Assembly (NCBI RefSeq): GCF_014190915.1
Contig: NZ_JACHVU010000008.1
Location: 1-64,000, forward strand
Length of the DNA stretch: 64,000 nucleotides
Direction: 5' to 3'
From: Mycolicibacterium iranicum
GTDB taxonomy: Bacteria; Actinomycetota; Actinomycetes; Mycobacteriales; Mycobacteriaceae
Each line of letters starts with the position of its first letter. The first letter of the stretch is position 1. The translations under genes and the position numbers were made by a program. The notes below the pieces were generated by a model that did no database searches, had not been told where the DNA came from, and saw nothing but the letters and a program-made list of their open reading frames with translations. This document shows positions 37,124 to 45,983 of the stretch, piece after piece.

Positions 37124-38518
37124 TTGACTGTCCAGGATTTCGTACAGGTCTTGCGCGACCGGTGGAAGATCATCTGCGCCACAACGGTACTCGTGGCCAT
37201 CGCAGCGCTCGCCTACTCCCTCACCATCGCACCGAGTTATCAGGCCTCCACCCGGCTGTTCGTCTCGACGACGTCCGAGGGGAACAACACACAGGTCAAC
37301 GACGGCGGTCTCTTCGCCCAGGGACGGGTGCTCTCCTACGTCAAACTGCTGACCGGCGATGTCGTCGCTCAGCGCACGGTGGACAGGCTGGGCCTCGACA
37401 TGAGCGCGTCGGACCTCACCGGCAAGATCGAGGCGACAGCCCCGACGGACACGGTCCTCATCGATGTCACGGTGACCGACACGTCGGCGACGCGGGCGCG
37501 CGACATCGCCAACACGTTGTCCGACGAGTTCGTCGTCATGGCCGCCGCGCTGGAAACCCCCGCGCTGGGTGTGCCTCCCAATGCGCGGGTGGTCGTCCAG
37601 CAGCGGGCAGAAGTTCCCGGCCTCTCGGCGGCGCCGACAGCACGTAACGCTGCTCTGGGCGCGGTGCTGGGCGCGATCCTCGGCTGCGTCATCGCGCTGC
37701 TGCGCGGTCGCGCCGACAGTTCGATCAGGAGTCCGGGAACGCTCGAAAAGCTCACCGGAGTCGGCCTGTTGGCAGAAATTCCGGCGGAGACACGGTTCGA
37801 GAAGAATCCACGGATCTCGTTTCCCGAGGACCGGTCCGCAGCGGCGGACGCCTTTCGCGATCTGCGGGTGAACATCAAATTCCTCGAAGTCACGGATGGA
37901 CCCCGGATACTCGTCGTCGCCAGTCCCCTGCCTGACGAAGGCCGAACCGCGGTGGCGCTCAATCTCGCCCTGGCATTGGCCGAGTCCGGCAACACCGTGG
38001 CCCTCGTCGATGCTGACATGCGGCGCCCCTCGGTGGGCCGCTACCTCGATCTTCCCGATGAGGCGGGCTTGAGCACAGCGCTTGCCGGCGCGGCGTCCCT
38101 GCAGGAGGTGCTGCGGGAGACACCGGTTCCCGGCTTGACGGTGCTCACGTCCGGCCCGGTCCCGCACGGGCCCGCCGAACTCCTCGAATCCCCCGCTGCC
38201 CGGCAGATTCTCGATGAACTCGGAACCCGGTTCGACTACGTGGTCGTCGACAGTCCGTCGCTTCTGAAACCGGATGCCGCGATCATCGCGGCGTCCTGTC
38301 AGGGGGCCATCATGGTGGTCCGACACGGAAGAACCACCTCCGACCGGTTGACGGCGGCCGTCCGCTCGGTCACCCGGGGAGGGACACCGGTACTCGGCAC
38401 CGTGTTGATGATGGCGCCGGCGAAGAAGCCGTCGAAGGAAGACGCCTACTACGCGAGCGTCCAGGGCGAAGCGAAAGATTCCGACGCCCGCTCGCGTCAC
38501 GGATCGCACCGAAACTGA
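37124..38518 (+). CDS. Wzz/BY-kinase-like polysaccharide copolymerase with altered Walker A
   Basis: 464 residues. The N-terminal Wzz domain has membrane helix 1 (~17-36), an external part and helix 2 (~177-194). The cytoplasmic CpsD/BY-kinase-like domain follows. Walker A' is intact (VALVDADMRRP, from ~292) and Walker B is present (FDYVVVDSPSLL). Walker A, normally PGEGKT, reads PDEGRT: Gly is Asp271 and the phosphate-binding Lys is Arg274. The C-terminus has only a YY pair and no tyrosine cluster. It likely sets chain length of a polysaccharide, possibly without kinase activity. The TTG start at 37124 has AAGGG upstream; a GTG at 37079 is an alternative. Confidence 0.78.
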   Translation: MTVQDFVQVLRDRWKIICATTVLVAIAALAYSLTIAPSYQASTRLFVSTTSEGNNTQVNDGGLFAQGRVLSYVKLLTGDVVAQRTVDRLGLDMSASDLTGKIEATAPTDTVLIDVTVTDTSATRARDIANTLSDEFVVMAAALETPALGVPPNARVVVQQRAEVPGLSAAPTARNAALGAVLGAILGCVIALLRGRADSSIRSPGTLEKLTGVGLLAEIPAETRFEKNPRISFPEDRSAAADAFRDLRVNIKFLEVTDGPRILVVASPLPDEGRTAVALNLALALAESGNTVALVDADMRRPSVGRYLDLPDEAGLSTALAGAASLQEVLRETPVPGLTVLTSGPVPHGPAELLESPAARQILDELGTRFDYVVVDSPSLLKPDAAIIAASCQGAIMVVRHGRTTSDRLTAAVRSVTRGGTPVLGTVLMMAPAKKPSKEDAYYASVQGEAKDSDARSRHGSHRN

Positions 38519-38535
38519 GCCGTCGGCACCCATCG

Positions 38536-39915
38536 ATGAACGGAGACGAAGAGCCAGGCGGGCGACCCGGGACGTTCGTGGCGTTGCGTCCCAGCACCCC
38601 CGATACGGATAGCAGTCCACTCGCGCGCCGAATCAACCCTCGCACAACGTTTCTGCCAACACCCACGCGTTTCCCGGACTTCTCGAAGGTGGAGTACAAG
38701 GCGGGCGAGCGGGCCTTCGGCGTCATCATCTGCACCGCAATCGGTCTCGTCATCATCCCCGAGATCATCAATTACCTGCTGGTGAAGCACACGCCGGATC
38801 AGAGCATCGGCAGAGCACTGGTGTCCGCGGAGACACCGATTGCGGGCCTGGCGCGATGGGCTCTGTCAGGCGCTCTGCTGGCGGTCAGCGCAGTCGTCGT
38901 CTACATGCGCGGGCATCCGCACCGCGACGTCGCCTGGTTGTCGGTGTTCCTCCTCGCCTTGAACCTGCCGTACGTCATCGGGCCTGACCACCCTGGGCCT
39001 GCCGACATGGTGAAGGTCCTGCTGGCCAACGTCGTGCTTCTGGCCATCTGGAACAGCGGCGCGCGGGTCGCGGTGTTGAAGTGGATCCCCATCGTGGTCT
39101 CCGGGGTCGGCGCGTACTCGTTGGTCGGTGGACTGCTCATCCCCGATTACATGATGTACAACATGGTTTCGCGGAAATCGCTGATCTTCGGATGGGAGCT
39201 CGCGGGACCGTTCGGCCAGAGCAATGCGCTCGGCATGTATTGCGCTATCGCCTTCTCGTTGGTGCCCCTCATCCAGCAGAACCGGTGGCGGGCCGTGTGC
39301 GCTGCGCTACTCCTCGCCACGATCGTTGCATCCGCATCGAGGACGGCGTTGATCGCGGTCGGCGTCGTGATCCTGTGGTGGCTGGTCTGCAAGATCCGCG
39401 AGACAGCCTCGATTCGTCTGGCGGGCACACTCTTCGCGGGCACCGCTCTGGCCGCTGCCTTCCTGATCCCGCTACCGAAGTGGAGTCCGGACACCTTCAC
39501 CGACCGTGCCTTCATCTGGGCGGGTGGGCTCGACCTCTGGCAACAGTCGCGGGTGCTCGGCTCGGGTTACAACTGGTTCATGACCCACGGTCAGTCACAG
39601 GCCGAGGTCGTCCTGTGGGCGGGTGCAGGGACCGGGCACAACATTCTGGTCGACACATTGGTCAAGTTCGGATTGGCCGGCCTTGCCGTCCTTCTGCCGA
39701 TATGGATCGGTGCGATCTACCGCACCGGCACCATGCGCGTCCGAACCGAGCAGGTTGCCCTTTTCGGATACCTTGTCGCGTTCTTCGTGTTGTCGATGAC
39801 CGAAGCTGTGTGGAATCTCTGGCCGAACAGTCAGCAATTCCCCACCAGCGCACTGATCTTCGCGACAGTCCTGATGGCGCGAAACAGAGACAGAGTCGCG
39901 GAGGGTGCGTCGTGA
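38536..39915 (+). CDS. O-antigen ligase/polymerase-like membrane protein (Wzy-like)
   Basis: 459 residues. A cytoplasmic ~55-residue start is followed by about ten to twelve membrane helices and a larger external loop holding GSGYNWFMTHGQSQAE and GAGTGHNILVDTLVKFG. This H-N pattern is usual for the O-antigen ligase/polymerase (Wzy/WaaL) superfamily. GPFGQSNALGMYCAIAF is another family hallmark. It probably polymerises lipid-linked repeat units at the outer face of the membrane. It starts 17 bp after the copolymerase stop and overlaps the next gene by 4 bp. Confidence 0.78.
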   Translation: MNGDEEPGGRPGTFVALRPSTPDTDSSPLARRINPRTTFLPTPTRFPDFSKVEYKAGERAFGVIICTAIGLVIIPEIINYLLVKHTPDQSIGRALVSAETPIAGLARWALSGALLAVSAVVVYMRGHPHRDVAWLSVFLLALNLPYVIGPDHPGPADMVKVLLANVVLLAIWNSGARVAVLKWIPIVVSGVGAYSLVGGLLIPDYMMYNMVSRKSLIFGWELAGPFGQSNALGMYCAIAFSLVPLIQQNRWRAVCAALLLATIVASASRTALIAVGVVILWWLVCKIRETASIRLAGTLFAGTALAAAFLIPLPKWSPDTFTDRAFIWAGGLDLWQQSRVLGSGYNWFMTHGQSQAEVVLWAGAGTGHNILVDTLVKFGLAGLAVLLPIWIGAIYRTGTMRVRTEQVALFGYLVAFFVLSMTEAVWNLWPNSQQFPTSALIFATVLMARNRDRVAEGAS

Positions 39916-40943
39916 GCACGTCGGCCGCAGGGCCCCGGGTCCTGTATTCGGGATTCCACTACCTGCACCACAACCCCGGTTCGGGCTACGACGCCGTGGT
40001 GCCCGATCCCGGCCACTACGTCAGCGGTGCGCGCCTCCCCTATGCCGACCGGCTCGAATCGACGAAGCCCCGCCATCTGAACTTCCTGTTGCTGGACCTC
40101 TTGACGATCCTGCGCGGGATGCGCCATGACACCGTGCACTACTTCTACCCGGAATCGACGGCATACCTGTCGCCGTGGGTGCTGCGGCTCCTCGGGAAGC
40201 GGATCGTCTACACCGTGCACCTCGCCGACGATCAATGGCTGGGGCCGACTCGTAGTGTGCACCACCGCATCAAGCAGGTGTCGCTGCGTGCGGCGCACGC
40301 GATCGTGGTTCTGAGCAGTCAGCAGCGCGGTGTCTTCGCCGAGGCGTTTCCCGACAAGGTGGTGACCTTCGTCCCGCACGGGTTCACCTTCTCCGAGGCG
40401 GTGCCACCTGTCGAGCTCTTCGAGTCGCGCACGCGAGGGCAGCGCCGACTCGTGCTGGTCGGGACCAACTACCGCGACTTCGACATGCTGGAATCAATTC
40501 TGGCGCAACGCGGTTCGCGCGATGTGCACGTCGACCTCGTCGGCATGGACGACGAAGCGAGAAACCGTTTCGCGAACACCGCAGGCGTGGTGTGCCACCC
40601 ACGTCTGGATGCCGAGAGCTATGGCGACCTGCTGCGCACCTCGTTCGCGCTGGTGCTACCGCTGACGTTCGCGACCGCCAACAACGCGCTCTTCGAAGCC
40701 TACAGCGCCTATCTGCCCGCGTTCGTAAGCCGCATCGACGGCGTCACGGACTACGCCGCGGACGGCGACCGATCCCTGTTCTCCTCGCCGGAGGAGTTCT
40801 GGTCGAAGTACGACGCGCTTGCCGCGCTCGGCCCTCGGGAGCTGCGGGATCACTGCGTCGCACTGCACGAGGCAGCGCGAGACCGGTTCTCGTGGTCCGG
40901 GGTCCGCGCCGAGCTCGCCGGGGTCTACGCGTCAAGCCGTTGA
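39912..40943 (+). CDS. GT4/GT-B glycosyltransferase-like protein
   Basis: 343 residues from a GTG overlapping the Wzy-like stop (GTGA). The start PRVLYSGFHYLHHNPGSGYD, the central LGKRIVYTVHLADDQWLGPT and the C-terminal DLLRTSFALVLPLTFATANNALFEAYSAYLP fit a GT-B glycosyltransferase. The usual E-x7-E signature is weak, so activity is less sure than for the other GT4 genes. It ends 5 bp from the convergent flippase gene. It is the third gene of the copolymerase-polymerase-GT operon. Confidence 0.7.
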   Translation: MSTSAAGPRVLYSGFHYLHHNPGSGYDAVVPDPGHYVSGARLPYADRLESTKPRHLNFLLLDLLTILRGMRHDTVHYFYPESTAYLSPWVLRLLGKRIVYTVHLADDQWLGPTRSVHHRIKQVSLRAAHAIVVLSSQQRGVFAEAFPDKVVTFVPHGFTFSEAVPPVELFESRTRGQRRLVLVGTNYRDFDMLESILAQRGSRDVHVDLVGMDDEARNRFANTAGVVCHPRLDAESYGDLLRTSFALVLPLTFATANNALFEAYSAYLPAFVSRIDGVTDYAADGDRSLFSSPEEFWSKYDALAALGPRELRDHCVALHEAARDRFSWSGVRAELAGVYASSR

Positions 40944-40948
40944 CGGCG

Positions 40949-42421
40949 TCACAGCTTCCGCTGACGCACATTCGCGAGAATCGCTGTGAATTCCCTCAGT
41001 TCGCGACGGAACGCCGGCACCAGGAGCAGGGCCAGGACGACCGCCAGTGACGACACGGTCGAGGTGGCGAACGCCCAGATCGCACTCCATCCGTGGCCGT
41101 CGAGCACCGCACTGACGATGAGCCCTACGGCGACCACGGGCGTGAGGAGAACGAGGCGCAGCAGGGAGGGCTTGAGGAATTCGAGCGCCGGCAGTCCCAG
41201 CGCGCGCAGACCGATGAGCGTCGAGCTGAGCCAGTTCAGCAGGAGGCTGGTGGCGTAAAGGACCGCCACCCACACGGCCCCCTTGGTGTTGAAGACGAAG
41301 TACATCGCGGTGATCGGGATCCATACCGAGGCGTCGATCGCCCAGAGCAACCCCATTCGGCCCTTACGGGTGTAGAGCCAGTAGTTCACGTAGCCGAAGA
41401 TCTGGAACACGCCACCGACGGCGAGAATCTGCGCGATCTGGCCCGACGGGCGCCATTCGGGCCCGAAGAGGATCTCGATGAGGTCGGCGCCGCCGATGAT
41501 GATCAAGGCCAGGATCGGCAGCAGGGCGTAGGCCATCGCCAACTGGATCCGCTTGGCTGCCCCGACGAGCTTGGGTCCGTCCTCGACGTGCGCCAGGATC
41601 GGCACGACCACCCGTGTCAGCGGGCCCGCCAGCTGCACGAGGGGGAACGCGACGAGCTGAAACGCCCGCGTGTAGAGACCCACTGCGGTGGCCCCGAGAG
41701 CCTGACCGATCGCCGCGGGGGCGGCGTAGACAGCCGCGTAGTTCGTCACGTCGATGCCCAGCGATGCCGCACCCAGGGACACGTGTTCCCGGACGCCCTT
41801 CAGCTGTGGCCGCGACCGGGGCACATAGCGCGACAACGCCACCAGCGATGCGACCAGGACCACCGCCGCCGTTCCCTGTTGGATCACCACGGCCCAGTAG
41901 CCGGCGCCGCGGACGGCCGCGATGCAGGCGGCGACGAGAGCGACACCTTGAGCGATCGTGTCCACGGAGGCAAGGGATTTGAACTTGTGCGTGCGGGCGA
42001 GTTCTGCCCGGAACTGGGGGGCGAGCCCCGCGATACCCACGAACAGCGCAAGCCACCGGGTGACCTCTTCGAGCCGCGGTTCACCGTAGAAGGCGGCGAT
42101 CGCCGGCGCTGCGAGCCACACCAGACCGGCCGTGGCCAGCGCGAGCGCCGTGTTGATGTAGAAGAGGCTGTCGCGTATCGCCGGGTCGAGTTTCGCCTCT
42201 CGCATGATCGCCAGCGAGAGCCCGAAATCACTCAGCACCGACGTCACGCCGATGATTGACGTGACCATGGCCACCAGGCCGAAGTCGGCGGGGGTCAGCA
42301 GACGGGCCAGCAGGATCAGTCCGACCAGCTGGATCACGGTGCGGGCCAATTGACCGATGATGACGGCGACCCCGCCGCGGACCGCAGTTCCCTGCAGGGA
42401 GCCGCCATCGGGAGCGGTCAC
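40949..42421 (-). CDS. Wzx-like polysaccharide flippase
   Basis: 490 residues with 12 to 14 hydrophobic segments. The opening GTAVRGGVAVIIGQLARTVIQ-type pattern, ARLLTPADFGLVAMVTSIIG and the GLAPQFRAELARTHKF loop are typical of the polysaccharide biosynthesis (MATE/MOP) exporter family. It should flip undecaprenyl- or decaprenyl-linked repeat units for the Wzy-like polymerase encoded convergently. The GTG start at 42421 lies 135 bp after the GT-C gene stop on the same strand. Confidence 0.85.
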   Translation of the reverse strand: MTAPDGGSLQGTAVRGGVAVIIGQLARTVIQLVGLILLARLLTPADFGLVAMVTSIIGVTSVLSDFGLSLAIMREAKLDPAIRDSLFYINTALALATAGLVWLAAPAIAAFYGEPRLEEVTRWLALFVGIAGLAPQFRAELARTHKFKSLASVDTIAQGVALVAACIAAVRGAGYWAVVIQQGTAAVVLVASLVALSRYVPRSRPQLKGVREHVSLGAASLGIDVTNYAAVYAAPAAIGQALGATAVGLYTRAFQLVAFPLVQLAGPLTRVVVPILAHVEDGPKLVGAAKRIQLAMAYALLPILALIIIGGADLIEILFGPEWRPSGQIAQILAVGGVFQIFGYVNYWLYTRKGRMGLLWAIDASVWIPITAMYFVFNTKGAVWVAVLYATSLLLNWLSSTLIGLRALGLPALEFLKPSLLRLVLLTPVVAVGLIVSAVLDGHGWSAIWAFATSTVSSLAVVLALLLVPAFRRELREFTAILANVRQRKL

Positions 42422-42443
42422 GCGTCAGCCCCCTCGGATTTCG

Positions 42444-42465
42444 GTCGAGACACCGAGGTCTCGAC
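42444..42465. promoter_or_regulatory. Perfect 8-bp inverted repeat upstream of the flippase gene
   Basis: GTCGAGAC, a 6-nt spacer, then GTCTCGAC, 23 bp before the flippase start in a 135-bp gap. This could be an operator or an internal terminator/attenuator hairpin; no U tract is present. The regulator is unknown. Confidence 0.4.
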
Positions 42466-42556
42466 GATGGCCGCCCCACGACTCCGCGAGCCCCCGCGCC
42501 CTGCGGCCATGTGCCGGAGCACTCCGGTCATCGAGCATCCTAGCCCGGGCCGGGCC

Positions 42557-43891
42557 CTAATTGCGGTCACCCACGGTGGATTCGGACAAGGCCGTATTCG
42601 AAGATCGGCCGGCTCGCGCCGCGTTGAGGCGCTGCCACAGCGCCTCGATCCCGATGCCCGCCGCGATGAACAGGTACGGCTCGATGTGCATCCGGTATCT
42701 CGCATGCACCGATGTCGCCGCGTAGGCCGCGGTCAGCAGGACGAGGGCCGCTGCGCAGAGGACAGCCGGAGCGGTGCGCACCGATCTGCGCTGCCGCCAC
42801 GCCGTCACCAGGCCCACGACGACGAGCAGATTCACGATCAACCACGGCACGAGGTACGCGACGCTCCTGGTCGTCGATGTGTCGGTCCAGTCGAAACCCC
42901 ACAGCAGGACGACCTTGTTGGCCGCCAGCCCGGCGAGGCGCTGCGGCGACGCCTCACCGATGTCGTGCTGGAACACCTCGCTGTAGGCGTCCTGAACCCG
43001 CTTCTCGTAGTCCGGTCCCGGAGGCACCGCCTCTTTGATCGCGTCGGCCGCTTGCCCGCCGGGCTCTCCCCGATCTTCGGAGAGATTGCCCGATCCGTTG
43101 GTGTAGGGGTTGTATCCCTTCCAGAGGTTGTAACCCGAACTCTGGGCTGTGGGTATGAACGTCCCGAACTCCGCGAAATTACGCAGTGTCCACGGCGCCA
43201 GCACCAGCACGGTCGCCAGTGCCACCGCTGCGCCCGCCTTGACCACGACAACGGTTCTCTTGGACAGCACAGCTCCGAGGCCCAGCAGCAGGGGGCCGAT
43301 GATGAGCAGTTCCGTGCGATTGAGCGCGGCGAGTCCGCAGAGTACGCCGCCGAGGGCACCCCAGGCCAGCGGCCGATCTCCCGTCGCGAGTTTCACGCCG
43401 ACCATGGTGATGCTGAGGAGGAAGAGCACCGCCCAGTTCGTCTGGTGGTAGCTGGCCGTCACATAGACGAAGGTCGGATAGCAGGCCAGGAGCATTGCGG
43501 CAGCGAAGGCCACCCACCGCGAGGGCCACAGTTTCTGGGACAGATTGAAGGTCAGTGCAATGCAGCCCAGGGCGGCCGCCATGTTCGTGACCAGCCACGC
43601 CGCGCGTGCGGTTCCGCTGTCGCCGAACAGCGAGAACACGCCGAACCAGACGTAGCTGAGCAGCGGCGGCATATAGGCCGACGGATAGCTCTCGGCGCCG
43701 CCCTCGGGGTAGTGGAGACACAGCTGCCCGCCGTTCTCGTGCGCGCACAAACCCTGCTCGCCGTATTCCCAGATGTTGGCACCCTGCGAGATGTCACCGG
43801 TGAGAAGTATTGCTATCAAACGAAGTACGAACCCCGTGCCGAGTGCCGCGAACAGCAGCGGCCGGGAACCCGCCGAGGCCACACGCCCCAT
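42557..43891 (-). CDS. GT-C membrane glycosyltransferase (ArnT/PMT-like)
   Basis: 444 residues with about ten membrane helices. After the first helix comes an external acidic stretch (LTGDISQGANIWEYGEQGL), then SYPSAYMPPLLSYVW and ASYHQTNWAVLFLLSIT, as in RgtA/ArnT/PMT-type enzymes that use polyprenyl-phosphate sugars. An external loop of ~70 residues (YNLWKGYNPYTNGSGNLSED) lies mid-protein. It probably decorates a lipid-linked or surface glycan outside the membrane. It begins 2 bp after the stop of the glycosidase lipoprotein gene, so the two are co-transcribed. Confidence 0.75.
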   Translation of the reverse strand: MGRVASAGSRPLLFAALGTGFVLRLIAILLTGDISQGANIWEYGEQGLCAHENGGQLCLHYPEGGAESYPSAYMPPLLSYVWFGVFSLFGDSGTARAAWLVTNMAAALGCIALTFNLSQKLWPSRWVAFAAAMLLACYPTFVYVTASYHQTNWAVLFLLSITMVGVKLATGDRPLAWGALGGVLCGLAALNRTELLIIGPLLLGLGAVLSKRTVVVVKAGAAVALATVLVLAPWTLRNFAEFGTFIPTAQSSGYNLWKGYNPYTNGSGNLSEDRGEPGGQAADAIKEAVPPGPDYEKRVQDAYSEVFQHDIGEASPQRLAGLAANKVVLLWGFDWTDTSTTRSVAYLVPWLIVNLLVVVGLVTAWRQRRSVRTAPAVLCAAALVLLTAAYAATSVHARYRMHIEPYLFIAAGIGIEALWQRLNAARAGRSSNTALSESTVGDRN

Positions 43892-43893
43892 GT

Positions 43894-44988
43894 CTACCCC
43901 CCAGTGTCCGATCCGGCCTCGATGAGTGCCACTGCGGCCGGCTTCGGCTCGAGATCGTCGCGGAGAACACCGAAGTTCTCCGCGACGTCAGAGGGATCTG
44001 ACCCCCCATCGACCAGTTCGTAATAGATCAACGGCCCAGACCACTTCCACTTCTCGAGCAGTTCACGTGCCTGCAGCAGCGCTGCAGCCTGGTCCTCCTC
44101 GGATACAGAATGCCGTCCGGTGCCGGTCGGCGCACCGAATTCGGTAATCCAGATGTGTTTGCCGGCGTCCCCGTGCCCGGCCACGACGTCGCGCAGTGCA
44201 CGAAGATCGCCGAAACCGCCGTCCATTCGCTGGTCCTCATCAGCGGGCATCGCGGGGAAGCTGTAGGGATGGACTCCGATCGCGTCGGCGAGCTGCGCTG
44301 TTCCGTTGGCGTACAACTGCTCAAGATAATCGACCGGCGATATCTCGGTGGGCGAGGACTCGTACCTCGGGGACAGGCCACCGATCAGAATCGTGGTCTG
44401 CGGGTCCACCCCGCGGATGGCCTCGGCGACCGCCCTGAACAGCTGACCGTATTCGTCCGCATCCGGACGCGGTGGCCAGAAGTGTCTGATGTTGGGTTCA
44501 TTCCAGACTTCCCAGCTGCGCACCCCGAGGGGCACATAGCGCTGTGCGGCAACTCGGGCGAACCTCGCGAAGTCAGAGAGGTCCGCCGGGCGGTGTCGGG
44601 GGGTCACTCCTGAGTGCCCGGGCACAGACGCACGGGCCCACGCCGGGGTGAAGGCCAGAACGGCGAGGACCCTCATGCCGCGCTCGGCGGCTTCGCTGAC
44701 GATCTTGTCCGTGTACGCCCAGTCGGGTCGGCCGGGGTCGCGTTCGATCCAGGCCCACCCGACGTCGACCCGGACCCACCGCACATTCATGTCCGCCATG
44801 ACGTCGAACTGCCGCTCGATGCTTGCCGCATCGGCTCCTCGGAAGTGGACGGTCATTCCTATGTCGACCGCACCCTTTGCCGACTGGCACGACACCAGGG
44901 ACACCATCGAGGCCAGTACGAGTAGGACGGCGAGACGTTTCCGGTGACGCGGCGCCGTCGTCGACGGTGGTGTGGGCTCGGACGTCAT
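43894..44988 (-). CDS. Exported glycoside hydrolase-like lipoprotein (second paralog)
   Basis: 364 residues. A basic start and hydrophobic stretch end in the lipobox LVSC (Cys34). The GH-A clan barrel shows DIGMTVHFRGADAASIERQF, acid/base candidate Glu164 in EVWNEPN and nucleophile candidate Glu283 in IWITEFGAP. It is clearly similar along its full length to the lipoprotein at 17627-18682, sharing for example FTPAWAR and WPPRPD. It is first in a minus-strand operon with the GT-C enzyme and possibly the flippase. A role in trimming or releasing the polysaccharide is likely (inference). Confidence 0.82.
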   Translation of the reverse strand: MTSEPTPPSTTAPRHRKRLAVLLVLASMVSLVSCQSAKGAVDIGMTVHFRGADAASIERQFDVMADMNVRWVRVDVGWAWIERDPGRPDWAYTDKIVSEAAERGMRVLAVLAFTPAWARASVPGHSGVTPRHRPADLSDFARFARVAAQRYVPLGVRSWEVWNEPNIRHFWPPRPDADEYGQLFRAVAEAIRGVDPQTTILIGGLSPRYESSPTEISPVDYLEQLYANGTAQLADAIGVHPYSFPAMPADEDQRMDGGFGDLRALRDVVAGHGDAGKHIWITEFGAPTGTGRHSVSEEDQAAALLQARELLEKWKWSGPLIYYELVDGGSDPSDVAENFGVLRDDLEPKPAAVALIEAGSDTGG

Positions 44989-45162
44989 TGCCTCGTCAGC
45001 TGCCGGCGAAGAACTCGACAGATCGGTAAAGCGGCCGTCTGTGCCGGCGAACTGTGTCGATCATGCACCCCCGCCCGTCGCTCGCGCCTCCGATGGAGGC
45101 CGATCGTACCGCGGCCTCGCGTCGAACTGCTTCGAACCGGCGGGGCAAACCTGTCGAGACGG

Positions 45163-45957
45163 TTACGCGCGCTGGCTGGAGACCGAGATGACCTCGCCGG
45201 TGAGGTAACTGGAGTAGTCGCTGGCCAGGAACGCGATGGTGGCTGCAACCTCCCACGGTTCGGCGGCGCGGCCGAACGCCTCTCCCTCGGCCAACCGGTC
45301 CAGCAGTTCGCTGCTACTGGTCTTCTCCAGGAACTTGTGCCGGGCGATACTCGGCGACACCGCGTTGATACGCACCCCGTAGTCGACGGCTTCGATTGCG
45401 CTGCAGCGCGTCAGCGCCATCACGCCGGCCTTGGCCGCCGCGTAGTGCGACTGCGAATGCTGCGCGCGCCATCCCAGCACGCTGGCGTTGTTCACGATCA
45501 CACCGCCGTGGGGGGCGTCGCGGAAGTAGCGCAGTGCGGCCCTCGTCGCCCGCATCACCGAGGTCAGGGTCACGTTCAGCACGCGATCCCATTCGTCGTC
45601 GGTCATGTCGATGACCGGCGTCTGCCCACCGAGCCCGGCGTTGTTGACCAGCACGTCGATCCGGCCGGCCTTCTCCACCGCGCCGGTGATCAGCGCGTCG
45701 ACGGCCTCGGTCGAGGTGACGTCGCAGACCACGGCGTGGACCTTGCCCAGCCCGAGTTCGGCGAGCTCGTCGCGCGTCTCCCCCAGCCTGCGTTCGTGAT
45801 AGTCCGACACGACGACGTCGGCGCCTTCGAGCAGCGCGCGGCGCGCGGTCGTCGAACCGATGCCGGTACCCGCCGCGGCAGTCACCAGCACGACCTTGCC
45901 CTTGAGCAAGCCGTGGCCCTCGATCTCGGCCGGAACCTGCGAAAGATCTGTCATCAT
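45163..45957 (-). CDS. ipdF: SDR dehydrogenase IpdF
   Basis: 264 residues from the first of two adjacent ATGs (45957; the second is 45954). SDR motifs: VVLVTAAAGTGIGSTTARRA, VNNAGLGGQTPVIDM, NNASVLGWRAQHSQSHYAAAKAG. It matches Rv3559c (IpdF), which oxidises or reduces the 5-oxygen of the HIP-CoA/HIC-CoA intermediates. The frame open further upstream belongs to fadE30 antisense. The first ATG overlaps the TGA of a short MSACAKRRR mini-ORF that links it to fadE30, so it is in the fadE30 transcript under KstR2. Confidence 0.88.
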   Translation of the reverse strand: MMTDLSQVPAEIEGHGLLKGKVVLVTAAAGTGIGSTTARRALLEGADVVVSDYHERRLGETRDELAELGLGKVHAVVCDVTSTEAVDALITGAVEKAGRIDVLVNNAGLGGQTPVIDMTDDEWDRVLNVTLTSVMRATRAALRYFRDAPHGGVIVNNASVLGWRAQHSQSHYAAAKAGVMALTRCSAIEAVDYGVRINAVSPSIARHKFLEKTSSSELLDRLAEGEAFGRAAEPWEVAATIAFLASDYSSYLTGEVISVSSQRA

Positions 45958-45983
45958 CGTCTCCTCTTCGCGCAAGCGCTCAT
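45954..45983 (-). other. Nine-residue linker mini-ORF (MSACAKRRR) between fadE30 and ipdF
   Basis: ATG at 45983-45981 overlaps the fadE30 stop (TGATG). Nine codons follow and its TGA at 45956-45954 overlaps the first ipdF ATG (ATGA). The first six residues, and the DNA from the ATG through GCGCTTGCGCGAAGAG, are identical to the three repeats at 10601-10700. An AGGAGA ribosome-binding site for ipdF lies inside it. It may act as a coupling linker; whether the peptide matters is unknown. Confidence 0.55.
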
